Positions 9,126-20,148 are shown, counted from the stretch's first letter. The stretch is 64,000 bases of DNA from Prochlorococcus sp. AG-355-K03 (GCA_003278685.1 QCDS01000003.1:1-64000); one strand, 5' to 3'. A program made the numbers and translations. Notes: a model not told the origin generated them from the letters alone.

Positions 9126-10922
9126 ATGTCATCTTCGATAAAAGAAATTAGGAATGTTGCAATTATTGCCCACGTAGATCATGGTAAGACAACTCTTGTA
9201 GACGCGTTGTTATCTCAGTCAGGAATATTTAGAGACAATGAAGTCATTCCTACCTGCGTAATGGATTCAAATGATCTTGAAAGAGAAAGGGGGATAACAA
9301 TTCTCTCAAAAAATACTGCAGTTAACTATAAAGATACCAGAATTAATATTATAGATACACCTGGACATGCTGATTTTGGAGGAGAAGTTGAAAGGGTTTT
9401 GGGAATGGTTGATGGTTGTCTGCTCATTGTTGATGCAAATGAGGGACCTATGCCTCAAACAAGATTTGTTTTAAAAAAAGCATTAGAAAAAGGACTTAGG
9501 CCTATAGTCTTTGTAAATAAAATTGATAGACCACGAGTAGTACCAGAAATAGCAATTGATAAGGTCCTTGATTTGTTTTTGGAATTAGGAGCTGATGATG
9601 ATCAATGTGATTTCCCATATCTTTTTGGGAGTGGCTTATCTGGTTTCGCAAAAGAAGAGATGGAATCTAATAGTGACAATATGATGCCTCTTTTTGAAGC
9701 TATTATAAGACACGTTCCTCCTCCAGTAGGTGACTCTAATAAGCCTCTTCAGCTACAAATAACTACTTTGGACTATTCTGATTTCTTAGGCAGAATAGTA
9801 ATTGGAAAGATCCACAATGGAACTATAAAAAATGGCCAACAGGCTAGTTTAATTAAAGAAAACGGAAAAACAATTAAAGGTAAGGTTAGTAAGCTTTTAG
9901 GATTTCAAGGATTACAAAGAATTGATATAAATGAAGCATTTGCAGGTGATATTGTTGCTGTTTCTGGTTTCGATGACGTAAATATTGGTGAGACCATAGC
10001 ATGTCCCGATTCTCCTCATCCTCTCCCATTAATCAAAGTTGATGAACCTACCTTAAATATGACTTTTGTTGTCAATGATTCACCATTCGCGGGTAAGGAA
10101 GGGAAATTTGTTACCAGTAGACAATTAAAAAATAGATTGGAGAGGGAACTCTTAACAAATGTTGCTCTGAGAGTAGAAGAAACTGATTCTCCTGACAGGT
10201 TCTCAGTTTCAGGGAGAGGAGAATTACATTTAGGGATATTGATTGAAACCATGAGAAGAGAGGGTTTTGAGTTTCAAATCTCACAACCTCAAGTAATTTT
10301 CAGAGAAATTGATAATGTTGAATGTGAGCCTATAGAGACTTTGGTTTTAGATGTACCTGAAATATCTGTTGGTTCTTGCATCGAAAAACTTGGATCTAGA
10401 AAGGCAGAGATGAAAAACATGCAGACAAGTTCAGATGGTAGAACTCAATTAGAATTTCTTGTTCCATCAAGAGGATTAATTGGATTTCGCGGGGAGTTTG
10501 TAAGGATAACCAGAGGTGAAGGTATCATGAGCCATTCGTTTTATGAATATAAACCTAAAACAGGAGACTTTGAAACAAGAAGAAATGGAGTCCTTATAGC
10601 TTTTGAAGAAGGTGTAGCCACATTTTATGCTTTAAAAAATGCTGAAGATAGGGGAGTATATTTCATTAAACCTGGAGTTAAAGTTTATAAAGGAATGATA
10701 ATTGGAGAGAATAATCGACCTCAAGATCTTGAGTTGAATATATGTAAAACTAAACAGTTGACTAATATGAGATCTGCAGGGGCAGAAGAACTTGATACTT
10801 TGCAGTCACCTGTTGATATTACACTGGAAAGAGCACTCGAATATATTGGTCCAGATGAAATGCTAGAGGTGACACCGGATTCAATAAGAATGAGAAAAAT
10901 AAATAAAAAGAAAAGAAATTAG
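9126..10922 (+). CDS. typA: Ribosome-associated GTPase TypA/BipA
   Basis: TypA/BipA is a translational GTPase that binds the ribosome and helps in stress and ribosome assembly. The 598-aa protein starts with [16 protein letters not shown] (G1 P-loop), then RGITI (G2), DTPGHADFG (G3), and NKIDRP (G4). The rest matches the elongation-factor-G-like domains II, III and V and the BipA-specific C-terminus ([14 protein letters not shown]). The ATG at 9126 gives the expected length. The next gene follows after 11 bases. Confidence 0.97.
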   Translation: MSSSIKEIRNVAIIAHVDHGKTTLVDALLSQSGIFRDNEVIPTCVMDSNDLERERGITILSKNTAVNYKDTRINIIDTPGHADFGGEVERVLGMVDGCLLIVDANEGPMPQTRFVLKKALEKGLRPIVFVNKIDRPRVVPEIAIDKVLDLFLELGADDDQCDFPYLFGSGLSGFAKEEMESNSDNMMPLFEAIIRHVPPPVGDSNKPLQLQITTLDYSDFLGRIVIGKIHNGTIKNGQQASLIKENGKTIKGKVSKLLGFQGLQRIDINEAFAGDIVAVSGFDDVNIGETIACPDSPHPLPLIKVDEPTLNMTFVVNDSPFAGKEGKFVTSRQLKNRLERELLTNVALRVEETDSPDRFSVSGRGELHLGILIETMRREGFEFQISQPQVIFREIDNVECEPIETLVLDVPEISVGSCIEKLGSRKAEMKNMQTSSDGRTQLEFLVPSRGLIGFRGEFVRITRGEGIMSHSFYEYKPKTGDFETRRNGVLIAFEEGVATFYALKNAEDRGVYFIKPGVKVYKGMIIGENNRPQDLELNICKTKQLTNMRSAGAEELDTLQSPVDITLERALEYIGPDEMLEVTPDSIRMRKINKKKRN

Positions 10923-10933
10923 TAAATGGTTTA

Positions 10934-11302
10934 ATGAACGAAGAAAGTGCAAAAAGTTTTCAAGATTCCCTTTTTACAGCTTTAAATCTTTTTAACAATC
11001 ATAAATGGTATGAGGCTCATGATGCTTTTGAAGAAATATGGAATTCCGTAGATGGTGACGAAAGACAAGTTATCCAAGGAATTTTACAAGTATCTGTTTC
11101 TCAGTTTCACTTAAGTAAAGGTAATTTAAATGGAGCCACTATTTTGCTTGGAGAGGGTTTAGGCAGAATAAAAACAAGAACCAAGATTGATTTAGGGATT
11201 GATCTTGAATCCTTCTGCAAATGTTTGGAAGATTTATTAAGGAAATTACAATATAAAGAACTTTTAAACGATAACGATAAGCCTTTTTTGAAACCTCTTT
11301 GA
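10934..11302 (+). CDS. DUF309 family protein
   Basis: This 122-aa all-helical protein belongs to the DUF309 family, recognised by the HKWYEAHDAFEEIW segment near residue 23 followed by a GILQVSVSQFHLSKGN helix. The family has no established function; the conserved His/Glu pattern (EAHDAFEE) is diagnostic. It lies 11 bases after typA and 84 bases before lptB, so it is likely cotranscribed with typA. Confidence 0.85.
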   Translation: MNEESAKSFQDSLFTALNLFNNHKWYEAHDAFEEIWNSVDGDERQVIQGILQVSVSQFHLSKGNLNGATILLGEGLGRIKTRTKIDLGIDLESFCKCLEDLLRKLQYKELLNDNDKPFLKPL

Positions 11303-11386
11303 TTAATATATTTTTATCTTCAATTAAATTATTATTATGTATTTCAATTTTTTTTTTAAGAAGAAAACTAATCGATCTCAAGGAAA

Positions 11387-12115
11387 ATGAACCTAAAGAT
11401 TCATAATGTATCCCTTTCAATTAAAGGGAGATTAATCGTAAATGATGTTTCCATAACTGTTAATCCAGGGGAAGTTGTAGGTTTAATGGGACCTAATGGT
11501 GCTGGGAAAACTACAACTTTTAATCTTGCAGTTGGGAATATAAAACCTGATAAAGGGGAAATTAAAATGAATGGGAAAAATATAACCAATCTTCCTCTAC
11601 CAATTAGATCAAGACTTGGGTTGGGTTATTTGACTCAAGAAGCGAGTATATTTAGAGACCTTACTGTTAAGGATAATATAGATTTGGCTTTGCAAAATTC
11701 ATCCTATAGTAGAGCTGCAATTAGAAATAGAAGAGAACAATTAATTAATGAATTTAATTTGAATAATTTTGTAGATAGTTATGGTTATCAACTTTCAGGA
11801 GGAGAGAGGAGGAGGTGTGAAATTGCTAGGGCTCTCACTGTAGGTAGAAAAGGACCTAAATATTTGTTATTAGACGAACCGTTTGCTGGGATCGATCCTC
11901 TAGCTGTTAATGATCTAAAGAAACTAATTCTTAAATTAAGTAGTGACGGGGTGGGGATTCTTATTACAGACCATAATGTAAGGGAAACCCTTTTAATTAC
12001 AAACAAATCATATGTATTAAGTGAGGGGAAAATCTTAGCTAACGGATCATCAAGTGAATTAGCTGTTAATCCAATAGTCAAGAAGTATTATTTAGGAGAT
12101 AATTTCAAACTTTGA
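11387..12115 (+). CDS. lptB: LPS export ABC transporter ATPase LptB
   Basis: LptB is the ATPase that powers lipopolysaccharide extraction from the inner membrane with LptF/LptG. The 242-aa protein has Walker A (GPNGAGKTT, near residue 35), signature LSGGERRRCEIARAL (near 137), Walker B (YLLLDEPFAGIDP) and the H-loop (ITDHNVRETL). The LTQEASIFRDLTV stretch is characteristic of LptB rather than of urea or amino-acid transporters. The start is ATG 11387, with AGGAAA just upstream as a plausible ribosome-binding site. Permease genes are not adjacent. Confidence 0.9.
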   Translation: MNLKIHNVSLSIKGRLIVNDVSITVNPGEVVGLMGPNGAGKTTTFNLAVGNIKPDKGEIKMNGKNITNLPLPIRSRLGLGYLTQEASIFRDLTVKDNIDLALQNSSYSRAAIRNRREQLINEFNLNNFVDSYGYQLSGGERRRCEIARALTVGRKGPKYLLLDEPFAGIDPLAVNDLKKLILKLSSDGVGILITDHNVRETLLITNKSYVLSEGKILANGSSSELAVNPIVKKYYLGDNFKL

Positions 12116-12228
12116 AATCCTTTTACAAATTAAATTTAAACTTTATTATTAAAGATTTACTCATATAAGAATGATTTTAATTATTATTTGTTTGACATTG
12201 AAAATTAAAGCTTGAGAAATTTCTAGAA

Positions 12229-13158
12229 ATGATGCTAGATAATTTTTTTAAAAATTTAATATATGAACCAGTTTCAGTTTTAGGTCTTTTAGTTTTTTAT
12301 TTTTTATTAATTAACTTACCAATATCTTTGGGTGCAGTTTTTAAAAAAAAGTCTTCTTCTGCTGTAAGACTTATTACGATTTTAGTTAACTTATTAATAA
12401 CGTTACAGTTACTTTTTAGGTGGTCAATTTCTGGGCACTTTCCTATTAGCAATTTGTATGAATCTCTTTATTTCCTTACTTGGGGTATCACATTAGGTCA
12501 ACTATTGGTTGAAAGAGAATACCAAGCTCCAATAATTCCCTCAATTGCTATACCTATTGAGTTACTGACTGTGGCTTTTGCTTGTTTTGTTTTACCTGAG
12601 GATTTGAAATTATCGTCCAACTTAGTTCCAGCTTTAAGGTCTAGTTGGTTAGTAATGCATGTTAGTGTCGTAATGCTTAGTTATGCAGCATTAATAATAG
12701 GTTCTTTACTTTCAATGTCCGTTTTATTTATTAATAAGAATAAGCCGCTTCAAATCAGAAGTAGTTCTACAGGAATAGGAGGATTTAAACTTTCAAATAG
12801 CTATTCAGTAAATGATTTAGTTGAACCTATTGAATTTTCTCATTCAGAAGAATTAGATACATTAAGTTATCGTTCTATATTAATCGGCTTTGTTCTTTTA
12901 ACTCTTGGCTTAATTTCAGGTGCGGTCTGGGCTAATGAAGCTTGGGGCACTTGGTGGAGTTGGGATCCAAAAGAAACATGGGCATTTATCTCATGGTTGT
13001 TTTATGCTGCTTATTTGCATATGAGAATAAGCAAGGGTTGGCAAGGGCGTAGACCAGCATTATTAGCATCTACAGGCTTTTTAGTAGTTTTAGTATGTTA
13101 TTTAGGAGTTAATTTTTTAGGAATAGGGTTACATAGTTATGGCTGGATATTTGGGTGA
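12229..13158 (+). CDS. ccsA: Cytochrome c biogenesis protein CcsA
   Basis: CcsA is part of the system II heme delivery and ligation machinery that attaches heme to c-type cytochromes on the lumen side of the thylakoid. The 309-aa protein is hydrophobic with several membrane helices and has the tryptophan-rich heme-handling WWD motif (WGTWWSWDPKETWAFISW, near residue 240), followed by a conserved helix ending in GLHSYGW. Its partner Ccs1/CcsB is not in this window. Confidence 0.95.
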   Translation: MMLDNFFKNLIYEPVSVLGLLVFYFLLINLPISLGAVFKKKSSSAVRLITILVNLLITLQLLFRWSISGHFPISNLYESLYFLTWGITLGQLLVEREYQAPIIPSIAIPIELLTVAFACFVLPEDLKLSSNLVPALRSSWLVMHVSVVMLSYAALIIGSLLSMSVLFINKNKPLQIRSSSTGIGGFKLSNSYSVNDLVEPIEFSHSEELDTLSYRSILIGFVLLTLGLISGAVWANEAWGTWWSWDPKETWAFISWLFYAAYLHMRISKGWQGRRPALLASTGFLVVLVCYLGVNFLGIGLHSYGWIFG

Positions 13159-13179
13159 TTTGTTAATCTCCCAGAATAT

Positions 13180-13938
13180 TTATTGAGGTTCAGAAAGAAC
13201 ATTCCCCTTTTGAGCTTCTTGTGCAACTTTTCTCAAGTCATCACATCCCTGTTTTAATGTTGGGTAAGCAAACATCCCACTACCCGCAATAAAACAATTA
13301 GCTCCAGCATCTGCACATTGTGAAATAGTCCAATTTGCTTTTATTCCTCCATCAACTTCAATATCGACATTTAAGTTTTTTTCGATAACAAAGTTTCTTA
13401 TTTCTCTAATTTTATTAAGCATTGTTGGTATATAAGCTTGTCCACCAAAGCCTGGATTAACTGTCATAACTAAAACATGATCAACCATATCCATAATGTT
13501 TTTAATCATTTCAAAAGGGGTATGAGGGTTTAATGCAACAGAAGGAGATCCTCCTAAATCTCTTATTCTTCCGAGAACTCTATGCAAATGAATATTTGCT
13601 TCGGCATGAGCTATTACTACTCCTGGTTCACCATTTGCCCCTTTTGTGGCGTTTACATAAGATTCAAGCATGGTTTCGCAGTTGTATTGACTAACCATTA
13701 ATTGAGTTTCAAAAGGGACATTGCAATATTTCCTGCACGCCGCAATCATTTCAGGACCGAATGTAAGATTTGGCACGAAATTCCCATCCATTACATCAAA
13801 TTGAATTCTATCTACCCCAGCTTCTTCGAGCTCCTTCACACATGCCCCCATATTTGCCCAATCTGCTGGTAAAACTGAAGGAATTATTTGAATTGGTCTA
13901 TTAACACCAGCTAAAATTGTTGGATTTGAGTCAGTCAT
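13180..13938 (-). CDS. rpe: Ribulose-phosphate 3-epimerase
   Basis: Rpe interconverts ribulose-5-phosphate and xylulose-5-phosphate in the Calvin cycle and the oxidative pentose phosphate pathway. The 252-aa TIM barrel shows IIPSVLPADWANMG near residue 18, the metal-binding QFDVMDGNFVPNLTFGP segment, VMTVNPGFGGQ, and EVDGGI. It is divergent from glpX across a 187-base intergenic region with a long palindrome. A Calvin-cycle neighbour on each side of one regulatory region suggests joint control. Confidence 0.96.
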   Translation of the reverse strand: MTDSNPTILAGVNRPIQIIPSVLPADWANMGACVKELEEAGVDRIQFDVMDGNFVPNLTFGPEMIAACRKYCNVPFETQLMVSQYNCETMLESYVNATKGANGEPGVVIAHAEANIHLHRVLGRIRDLGGSPSVALNPHTPFEMIKNIMDMVDHVLVMTVNPGFGGQAYIPTMLNKIREIRNFVIEKNLNVDIEVDGGIKANWTISQCADAGANCFIAGSGMFAYPTLKQGCDDLRKVAQEAQKGNVLSEPQ

Positions 13939-14057
13939 TTAATTTTTAAAATATTTAATAAAGATACTATATTTAGTTGTTTATTCCTAATTTCAAGTCA
14001 CGGCCTGATAAAGTATCACCTGTAAAGAGTTAAAAAAAGCTACCTAGCATAATAATT

Positions 14058-14084
14058 CTCATAAAAAATGACATTTTTTATGAG
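14058..14084. repeat. Perfect 27-base palindrome upstream of glpX
   Basis: Two 13-base arms (CTCATAAAAAATG and its exact complement) flank a single central A, 42 bases before the GTG of glpX and inside the rpe-glpX divergent region. It may be a regulator binding site or an RNA hairpin in the glpX leader. It is not followed by a T-run, so an ordinary terminator is less likely. Confidence 0.6.
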
Positions 14085-14125
14085 ATCATACTCAAAACCT
14101 TTTAGAAAATCCTCAAAATTTAATT

Positions 14126-15127
14126 GTGAATCAAACTTTAATTCAAGAAATTCTCGAAGTTGTCGAGCAAGCAGCTATTGCCTCAGCAAAACTAACAGGA
14201 CTTGGTCAAAAAGATGAAGCTGATGCTGCAGCTGTAGAAGCAATGAGATTGCGAATGGGCAAAATTGAAATGAAAGGGAAAATTGTTATTGGAGAAGGTG
14301 AAAGAGATGAAGCACCTATGCTTTATATAGGTGAAGAGGTTGGTAGTGGAAATGGCCCAGGGGTTGACTTTGCAGTAGATCCTTGTGAAGGAACAAATCT
14401 CTGTGCGAATAATCAAAGAGGTTCTATGGCGGTTTTAGCTGCCTCTGATACGGGTGGTCTTTTCAATGCGCCTGATTTTTACATGAACAAATTAGCAGCG
14501 CCTCCTGCGGCCAAAGGGAAAGTAGATATAAGAAATTCAGCTACTGAAAACCTGAAGATACTTAGTGATTGCTTGGGCCTTTCTATTGATGAGCTTACTG
14601 TTGTTGTAATGGATAGAACTAGACATAAAGATTTAATTAAAGAGATTCGAGGATGTGGTGCAAAAGTACAACCGATTTCTGATGGTGATGTTCAAGCTGC
14701 GATTGCATGCGGTTTTGCAGGAACTGGAACACATTGCTTGATGGGTATAGGTGCAGCTCCAGAGGGTGTTATTTCAGCTGCTGCAATGAGAGCTCTTGGC
14801 GGACACTTTCAAGGGCAACTAGTTTATGATCCGGCAATCGCTCAAACTTCTGAATGGGCTGATTACACAAAAGAAGGAAACATAAAACGTCTTAATGAAA
14901 TGGGCATAATAGATATAGATAAAATCTATGAAGCGAATGAATTGGCATCGGGAGAAAATGTTGTTTTTGCTGGAAGTGGAATAACTGATGGATTATTATT
15001 TGACGGAGTTAAATTTGAAAGGGATTGTGTTAGAACAAGTAGTCTAGTTATTAGTACATTAGATAGTACTGCAAGGTTCACAAATACTGTCCATATAAAA
15101 GATGGTGCAAAGAGTATCAGCCTTTAA
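14126..15127 (+). CDS. glpX: Class II fructose-1,6-bisphosphatase / sedoheptulose-1,7-bisphosphatase
   Basis: This is the GlpX-type bisphosphatase that in cyanobacteria dephosphorylates both FBP and SBP in the Calvin cycle. The 333-aa protein shows [19 protein letters not shown] near residue 55, the metal-site [10 protein letters not shown] near 86, and [10 protein letters not shown] near 185. The start is a GTG at 14126, giving the usual N-terminus. It is followed 18 bases later by hemA on the same strand. Confidence 0.96.
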   Translation: MNQTLIQEILEVVEQAAIASAKLTGLGQKDEADAAAVEAMRLRMGKIEMKGKIVIGEGERDEAPMLYIGEEVGSGNGPGVDFAVDPCEGTNLCANNQRGSMAVLAASDTGGLFNAPDFYMNKLAAPPAAKGKVDIRNSATENLKILSDCLGLSIDELTVVVMDRTRHKDLIKEIRGCGAKVQPISDGDVQAAIACGFAGTGTHCLMGIGAAPEGVISAAAMRALGGHFQGQLVYDPAIAQTSEWADYTKEGNIKRLNEMGIIDIDKIYEANELASGENVVFAGSGITDGLLFDGVKFERDCVRTSSLVISTLDSTARFTNTVHIKDGAKSISL

Positions 15128-15145
15128 AAATTACCTTTTGATTTT

Positions 15146-16456
15146 ATGCATATTGTTGTCGTCGGACTGAGTCATCGCACGGCACCTGTCGAAGTGCGTG
15201 AGAAGTTAAGTATTCCTGACCAATCCATAACAGAGTCATTGAAAGCATTAAAAGCTTTCTCTGATGTTTTAGAGGTGTCAATCTTAAGTACTTGTAATAG
15301 GCTGGAAATATATGCGTTAGTAAAGGATAAAAATACTGGAATTTCATCTATTAAAGAATTCTTATCAGAATATTCTGGAATTATTTTTGAAGATTTAAAT
15401 CCACATCTTTTTTGTTTTAGACAGGAAGAAGCAGTTTTGCATTTGATGAAAGTCTCGGCAGGACTCGATAGCCTCGTTTTAGGTGAAGGACAAATCCTTT
15501 CACAGGTAAAAAAAATGATGAGATTAGGTCAAGAAAATCAATCTACTGGACCAATTCTTAATAGATTATTAACTCAATCAGTTAGTACAGGTAAAAAAGT
15601 AAGATCTGAAACAAATTTAGGAACTGGAGCCGTATCAATTAGTTCAGCAGCGGTAGAACTAGCTCAATTAAAAATTGGTCAAGAAAAGGGTTTTGATAAT
15701 CTTGTAAGTTTGGAATCAGAGAACGTTCTTGTCGTTGGCGCCGGACGAATGAGTAGGCTTTTAATAACTCATTTAAAATCAAAAGGATGTCATAAACTTA
15801 TCCTTTTAAATAGAAATATTCAAAGAGCATTAAATCTTGCTCAAGACTTCCCTGATTTAGAGATTGTTTGTAAAGGTTTGAACGAATTAGAAGAAAATAT
15901 ATCATTATCTTCACTTGTTTTCACCAGTACTGCTTCTGAAGAGCCAATTATTGATCTCACGAAAATTGAAAAAATAAATTTGAGCAATAGACTTAAATTT
16001 ATTGATATTGGTGTTCCGAGAAATATATCTAATGATGTCAAACAACATGAATTTGTAAAATCATTTGATGTTGATGACTTACAAGAGGTCGTTTCAAGAA
16101 ATCAAGAATTTAGACAGAAAATAGCAAAGGAAGCTGAATCTTTAGTAGAAGAAGAAAGGATCATTTTTCTAGAATGGTGGGCAAGTTTAGAGGCCGTCCC
16201 AGTAATTAATAAACTTAGATCAGATTTGGAGTTAATTCGAAAAGAGGAATTGCAAAAAGCACTTAGCAGAATGGGACCAGATTTTTCGGCTCGTGAAAGA
16301 AAAGTTGTGGAAGCTCTTACTAAAGGAATAATTAATAAAATACTTCATACGCCTGTTACCAAGTTGAGAAGTCCTCAATCAAGAGAGGAAAGACAAGTTT
16401 CTTTGAAAATCGTTGAAAAATTGTTTTCTTTGGTAGAAGAGGATAAAAATAACTAA
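15146..16456 (+). CDS. hemA: Glutamyl-tRNA reductase
   Basis: HemA catalyses the first committed step of tetrapyrrole synthesis, reducing glutamyl-tRNA to glutamate-1-semialdehyde with NADPH. The 436-aa protein opens with HIVVVGLSHRTAPVEVREK. The catalytic cysteine lies in LSTCNRLEIYA near residue 52. GEGQILSQVK is near 112 and the NADPH site is VVGAGRMSRLL near 195. It follows glpX closely and feeds chlorophyll synthesis (chlP is also in this window). Confidence 0.97.
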   Translation: MHIVVVGLSHRTAPVEVREKLSIPDQSITESLKALKAFSDVLEVSILSTCNRLEIYALVKDKNTGISSIKEFLSEYSGIIFEDLNPHLFCFRQEEAVLHLMKVSAGLDSLVLGEGQILSQVKKMMRLGQENQSTGPILNRLLTQSVSTGKKVRSETNLGTGAVSISSAAVELAQLKIGQEKGFDNLVSLESENVLVVGAGRMSRLLITHLKSKGCHKLILLNRNIQRALNLAQDFPDLEIVCKGLNELEENISLSSLVFTSTASEEPIIDLTKIEKINLSNRLKFIDIGVPRNISNDVKQHEFVKSFDVDDLQEVVSRNQEFRQKIAKEAESLVEEERIIFLEWWASLEAVPVINKLRSDLELIRKEELQKALSRMGPDFSARERKVVEALTKGIINKILHTPVTKLRSPQSREERQVSLKIVEKLFSLVEEDKNN

Positions 16457-16585
16457 ATATTTTCGATTTATATTAAGTTTTTCCAGTGATTTATCAAAAT
16501 ACCTTTGTAAACTGACCATTTGTATTTCTAAATATGCCCATAATCAGTTACTTTAAGTAGTTGTATATCTTCTCCATTAGATTTA

Positions 16586-17881
16586 ATGAAGCGTGTGTTG
16601 GCCATAATCCTCGGAGGAGGAAAAGGTTCTAGACTTTACCCTCTAACAAAAATGAGGGCTAAACCTGCTGTGCCATTGGCAGGTAAGTACCGTTTGATAG
16701 ATATTCCGATTAGTAATTGTATAAATTCAGGCATTGAAAAAATGTACGTATTGACCCAGTTCAATAGTGCATCTCTAAATAGACATATAGGAAGAACCTA
16801 TAATTTAAATGGTCCTTTCGGTCAGGGATTTGTAGAGGTTTTAGCCGCGCAACAGACTCCTGATAGCCCTAAGTGGTTTGAAGGTACTGCTGATGCTGTA
16901 AGAAAATACCAATGGTTATTTCAAGAATGGGATGTTGATGAATATTTAATATTGTCAGGCGATCAACTGTACAGAATGGATTATAGTTTATTTGTTCAAC
17001 ATCATAGAGATAATGGTGCTGATTTAACTGTTGCAGCTTTACCTGTTGATGAAGCTCAAGCAGAGGGTTTTGGCCTCATGAGAACTGACGATCTTGGCAA
17101 TATAAAAGAATTTAGTGAAAAGCCAACTGGAGAGAAGTTGAAGGCAATGGCAGTAGATACTTCAAAATTTGGATTAAGTAAAGAGTCAGCTGCCGAAAAA
17201 CCTTATCTAGCCTCTATGGGTATTTACGTTTTTAGTAGAAATACCCTTTTCGATCTTTTAAATAAATTTCCTAATTATACTGATTTTGGTAAGGACATAA
17301 TTCCAGAAGCACTTGATAGGGGAGATACTCTTAAAAGTTATGTATTTGATGATTATTGGGAAGATATCGGAACCATTGGGGCATTCTTTGAGTCCAACCT
17401 TGCCTTGACTGAGCAACCAAAACCTCCTTTTAGTTTTTATGATGAAAAATTTCCAATTTATACAAGACCAAGATTTCTCCCCCCTTCTAAACTTGTAGAT
17501 GCTCAAATTACTGATTCAATAGTCTGTGAAGGTACAATCTTGAAGTCATGCAGTATTTTACATTGTGTTTTAGGGGTAAGAAGCAGGATTGAAAGTGATT
17601 CGGTTCTTGAGGATACTCTTGTTATGGGGGCAGATTTCTTTGAATCGCCTGAAGAGAGGATTGAATTAAGAAAAGGAGGCGGAACACCTCTTGGAGTAGG
17701 TGAAGGAACTACTGTAAAAAGAGCAATTCTCGATAAGAATACAAGGATTGGGGATAATGTTGTGATAATTAATAAAGATCGAGTAGAAGAAGCAGATAAG
17801 CCAGAATTAGGCTTCTACATAAGAAATGGAATTGTTGTAGTTGTTAAAAATGCAACTATTGCAAACGGAACTGTTATTTAA
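16586..17881 (+). CDS. glgC: Glucose-1-phosphate adenylyltransferase (ADP-glucose pyrophosphorylase)
   Basis: GlgC makes ADP-glucose for glycogen, the main carbon store. The 431-aa protein has the nucleotidyltransferase signature [13 protein letters not shown] (near residue 10), [20 protein letters not shown], the ADP-Glc/G1P site ([19 protein letters not shown]) and a C-terminal left-handed beta-helix region. Length and motifs match cyanobacterial, 3-PGA-activated enzymes. It is followed by gnd and pgl on the same strand, so glycogen synthesis sits next to the oxidative pentose phosphate enzymes. Confidence 0.97.
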   Translation: MKRVLAIILGGGKGSRLYPLTKMRAKPAVPLAGKYRLIDIPISNCINSGIEKMYVLTQFNSASLNRHIGRTYNLNGPFGQGFVEVLAAQQTPDSPKWFEGTADAVRKYQWLFQEWDVDEYLILSGDQLYRMDYSLFVQHHRDNGADLTVAALPVDEAQAEGFGLMRTDDLGNIKEFSEKPTGEKLKAMAVDTSKFGLSKESAAEKPYLASMGIYVFSRNTLFDLLNKFPNYTDFGKDIIPEALDRGDTLKSYVFDDYWEDIGTIGAFFESNLALTEQPKPPFSFYDEKFPIYTRPRFLPPSKLVDAQITDSIVCEGTILKSCSILHCVLGVRSRIESDSVLEDTLVMGADFFESPEERIELRKGGGTPLGVGEGTTVKRAILDKNTRIGDNVVIINKDRVEEADKPELGFYIRNGIVVVVKNATIANGTVI

Positions 17882-17977
17882 ATTTTTTCGATCATTTTTC
17901 GCTGACATAAGTATTTTTTTTTGAGCAATTTTGTTTAGTTGCATGCACACTATATTTATTGAGTTTTTTAATTTTTT

Positions 17978-19396
17978 ATGTCCAAGGCACATTTTGGTTT
18001 AGTAGGTCTTGGTGTTATGGGCGAAAATTTAGTTCTTAACGCAGAGAGAAATGGATTTTCTAGTGTAGTTTTTAATAGAACTTACTCAAAAACTGAAGAA
18101 TTCTTACAGGGTCGAGGCCTTGGGAAGAATATAGAAGGAGCTGAAACTCTTCAGGAATTTGTTAATAAGTTAGAGAGACCTAGAAGAATTCTTATGATGG
18201 TTAAAGCTGGGCCAGCAACAGATGCTGTCATTGATAATATTTCTGGATATCTCGAGGAAGGAGATTTATTAATAGATGGCGGCAACTCTCAATTTAAAGA
18301 TACAGAAAGAAGGGTGAATACTCTTGAAAGTAAAAGTTTTGGATACATCGGAATGGGAGTCTCTGGGGGTGCCAAAGGTGCTCTAGAGGGTCCAAGCATG
18401 ATGCCCGGTGGTACTAAGGCTTCATATGATGCAATAGAGAGCTTACTAACAAAAATGGCTGCCAAAGTTGAAGACGGACCATGTGTTGCATATGTTGGCC
18501 CAGGCGGCTCAGGTCATTTTGTAAAAACTGTTCATAACGGAATTGAATATGGAATTGAACAAATACTTGCAGAAGCTTATGACCTTATGAAGAGAGTCAA
18601 AGGTATGAATGGAGAGCAGATGTCAGAGGTATTTGGTATTTGGAATAATACTGATGAATTAGCTTCTTATCTTGTTGAGATAACAGAGATTTGTCTAAAT
18701 ACAAAAGATGATATAACTGGAGATGATGTCGTGGAAAAAATATTAGATAAAGCTGGCCAGAAAGGTACAGGTTTATGGACTGTTGTGAGTGCTCTAGAAC
18801 TGGGGGTATCAGTCCCAACTATTTATGCATCTTTAAATGCAAGAGTAATGAGTTCTTTAAAAGAGCAACGTAGTGAGATTGAAAAAACTATTCCATCTAA
18901 AGAGATAGAGGATTTTGATTTAGGAAATGTATCAGATGGAATGAAACCTTTATTTGATGCTGTAGTCCTTGCCACAATTGCTAGCTATGCCCAAGGTATG
19001 GATATTTTAAGAGAAGCATCTGCAGTATATAACTATGGTTTGAATATGCCGTCAATTGCACAAATATGGAAAGGTGGTTGCATAATTAGATCAAAATTAT
19101 TAAGTAAAATTCAAGATGCTTATAACAAAGATCCTGATCTAAAAAATTTAATTTTTGATGATTGGTTTAATAATGAAATTGCGACAAGATTAGATAACTT
19201 AGCTGAGGTAGTTTCTCTATCCACAAAGGCAGGTATACCAGTCCCATGTTTATCCAGCACTTTAGATTATTTGAATAGTTATAGAACCAATAGACTTCCT
19301 CAGAATCTTGTGCAGGCAATGAGAGACTGTTTTGGCTCTCATACATATGAAAGAATTGATAGGGAAGGTAGTTTTCATACTGAATGGATGAAATGA
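17978..19396 (+). CDS. gnd: 6-phosphogluconate dehydrogenase, decarboxylating
   Basis: Gnd converts 6-phosphogluconate to ribulose-5-phosphate with NADPH production in the oxidative pentose phosphate pathway. The 472-aa protein has the NADP-binding GLVGLGVMGENLVLNAER at the N-terminus, MGVSGGAKGALEGPSMMPGG near residue 127, and VKTVHNGIEYG near 183 with the catalytic Lys. It ends in the expected helical tail. The next gene, pgl, begins 13 bases before the gnd stop, indicating translational coupling of consecutive pathway steps. Confidence 0.97.
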   Translation: MSKAHFGLVGLGVMGENLVLNAERNGFSSVVFNRTYSKTEEFLQGRGLGKNIEGAETLQEFVNKLERPRRILMMVKAGPATDAVIDNISGYLEEGDLLIDGGNSQFKDTERRVNTLESKSFGYIGMGVSGGAKGALEGPSMMPGGTKASYDAIESLLTKMAAKVEDGPCVAYVGPGGSGHFVKTVHNGIEYGIEQILAEAYDLMKRVKGMNGEQMSEVFGIWNNTDELASYLVEITEICLNTKDDITGDDVVEKILDKAGQKGTGLWTVVSALELGVSVPTIYASLNARVMSSLKEQRSEIEKTIPSKEIEDFDLGNVSDGMKPLFDAVVLATIASYAQGMDILREASAVYNYGLNMPSIAQIWKGGCIIRSKLLSKIQDAYNKDPDLKNLIFDDWFNNEIATRLDNLAEVVSLSTKAGIPVPCLSSTLDYLNSYRTNRLPQNLVQAMRDCFGSHTYERIDREGSFHTEWMK

Positions 19397-20118
19397 TTGA
19401 AAAGGTCAAAAATGGATACACCTTAAATATATACAAAGACAAGTTAGAACTATCAACAGCGGTTTTTAAGTTTATTCAAAGCCATATTATTCATTCTTTA
19501 AAAAAGAAAGATAGATTCAAATTTTGTGTAAGTGGAGGTTCAACTCCCAAATCTGTGTATCATCTCTTATCTAATAATGATCTTCAATGGGATATGGTTG
19601 ATGTCTTTTTAGGAGATGAAAGATGTGTTGATCCAAATTCAGAATTAAGTAACTCGTTAATGTTGAGAAATTCTTTGCTAACTAATTTTGGATCTAAAGC
19701 TTATTTTTATGAAATTTTCAATGATTTAAACGCTGATGATGAAACTACTAAAAATCAATTTATTTCTAAATTATTTGAAAAATGCGGATCAAACCCTCCA
19801 ACTTTTGATTTAACATTATTAGGTCTTGGAGATGATGGTCATACAGCCTCATTATTCCCTTATCAAAAAAATAATGTAGATGATTTTGTTATTTTTAATG
19901 AAGGTAAAGGTTTAAAAAGAATTTCATTAACTCCAAAGGTTCTTTCAGCTTCTTCAAAGATAGTATTTTTAGTTAGTGGAGCTTCTAAAAGAATTGCTCT
20001 TGGGAGGTTATTAGATGAAAAAGAGCCACCAGATAGAACACCATCAAAATTAATAAAATCTATTAATCAAATTTCAATATTTTGTGATCAGGAATCAGCA
20101 AAAGAATTAGAAATTTAG
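19384..20118 (+). CDS. pgl: 6-phosphogluconolactonase
   Basis: Pgl hydrolyses 6-phosphogluconolactone just before Gnd in the pathway. The 244-aa SOL/DevB-type protein shows FCVSGGSTPKSVYHLL near residue 47, VFLGDERCV near 75, and LLGLGDDGHTASLFP near 145. The longest frame begins at ATG 19384, overlapping gnd; a second ATG at 19393 is an alternative start. Order gnd-pgl with overlap supports a single operon. Confidence 0.94.
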   Translation: MDEMIEKVKNGYTLNIYKDKLELSTAVFKFIQSHIIHSLKKKDRFKFCVSGGSTPKSVYHLLSNNDLQWDMVDVFLGDERCVDPNSELSNSLMLRNSLLTNFGSKAYFYEIFNDLNADDETTKNQFISKLFEKCGSNPPTFDLTLLGLGDDGHTASLFPYQKNNVDDFVIFNEGKGLKRISLTPKVLSASSKIVFLVSGASKRIALGRLLDEKEPPDRTPSKLIKSINQISIFCDQESAKELEI

Positions 20119-20148
20119 TTAAAGTCTATTAATAATTTAAATTATTTA

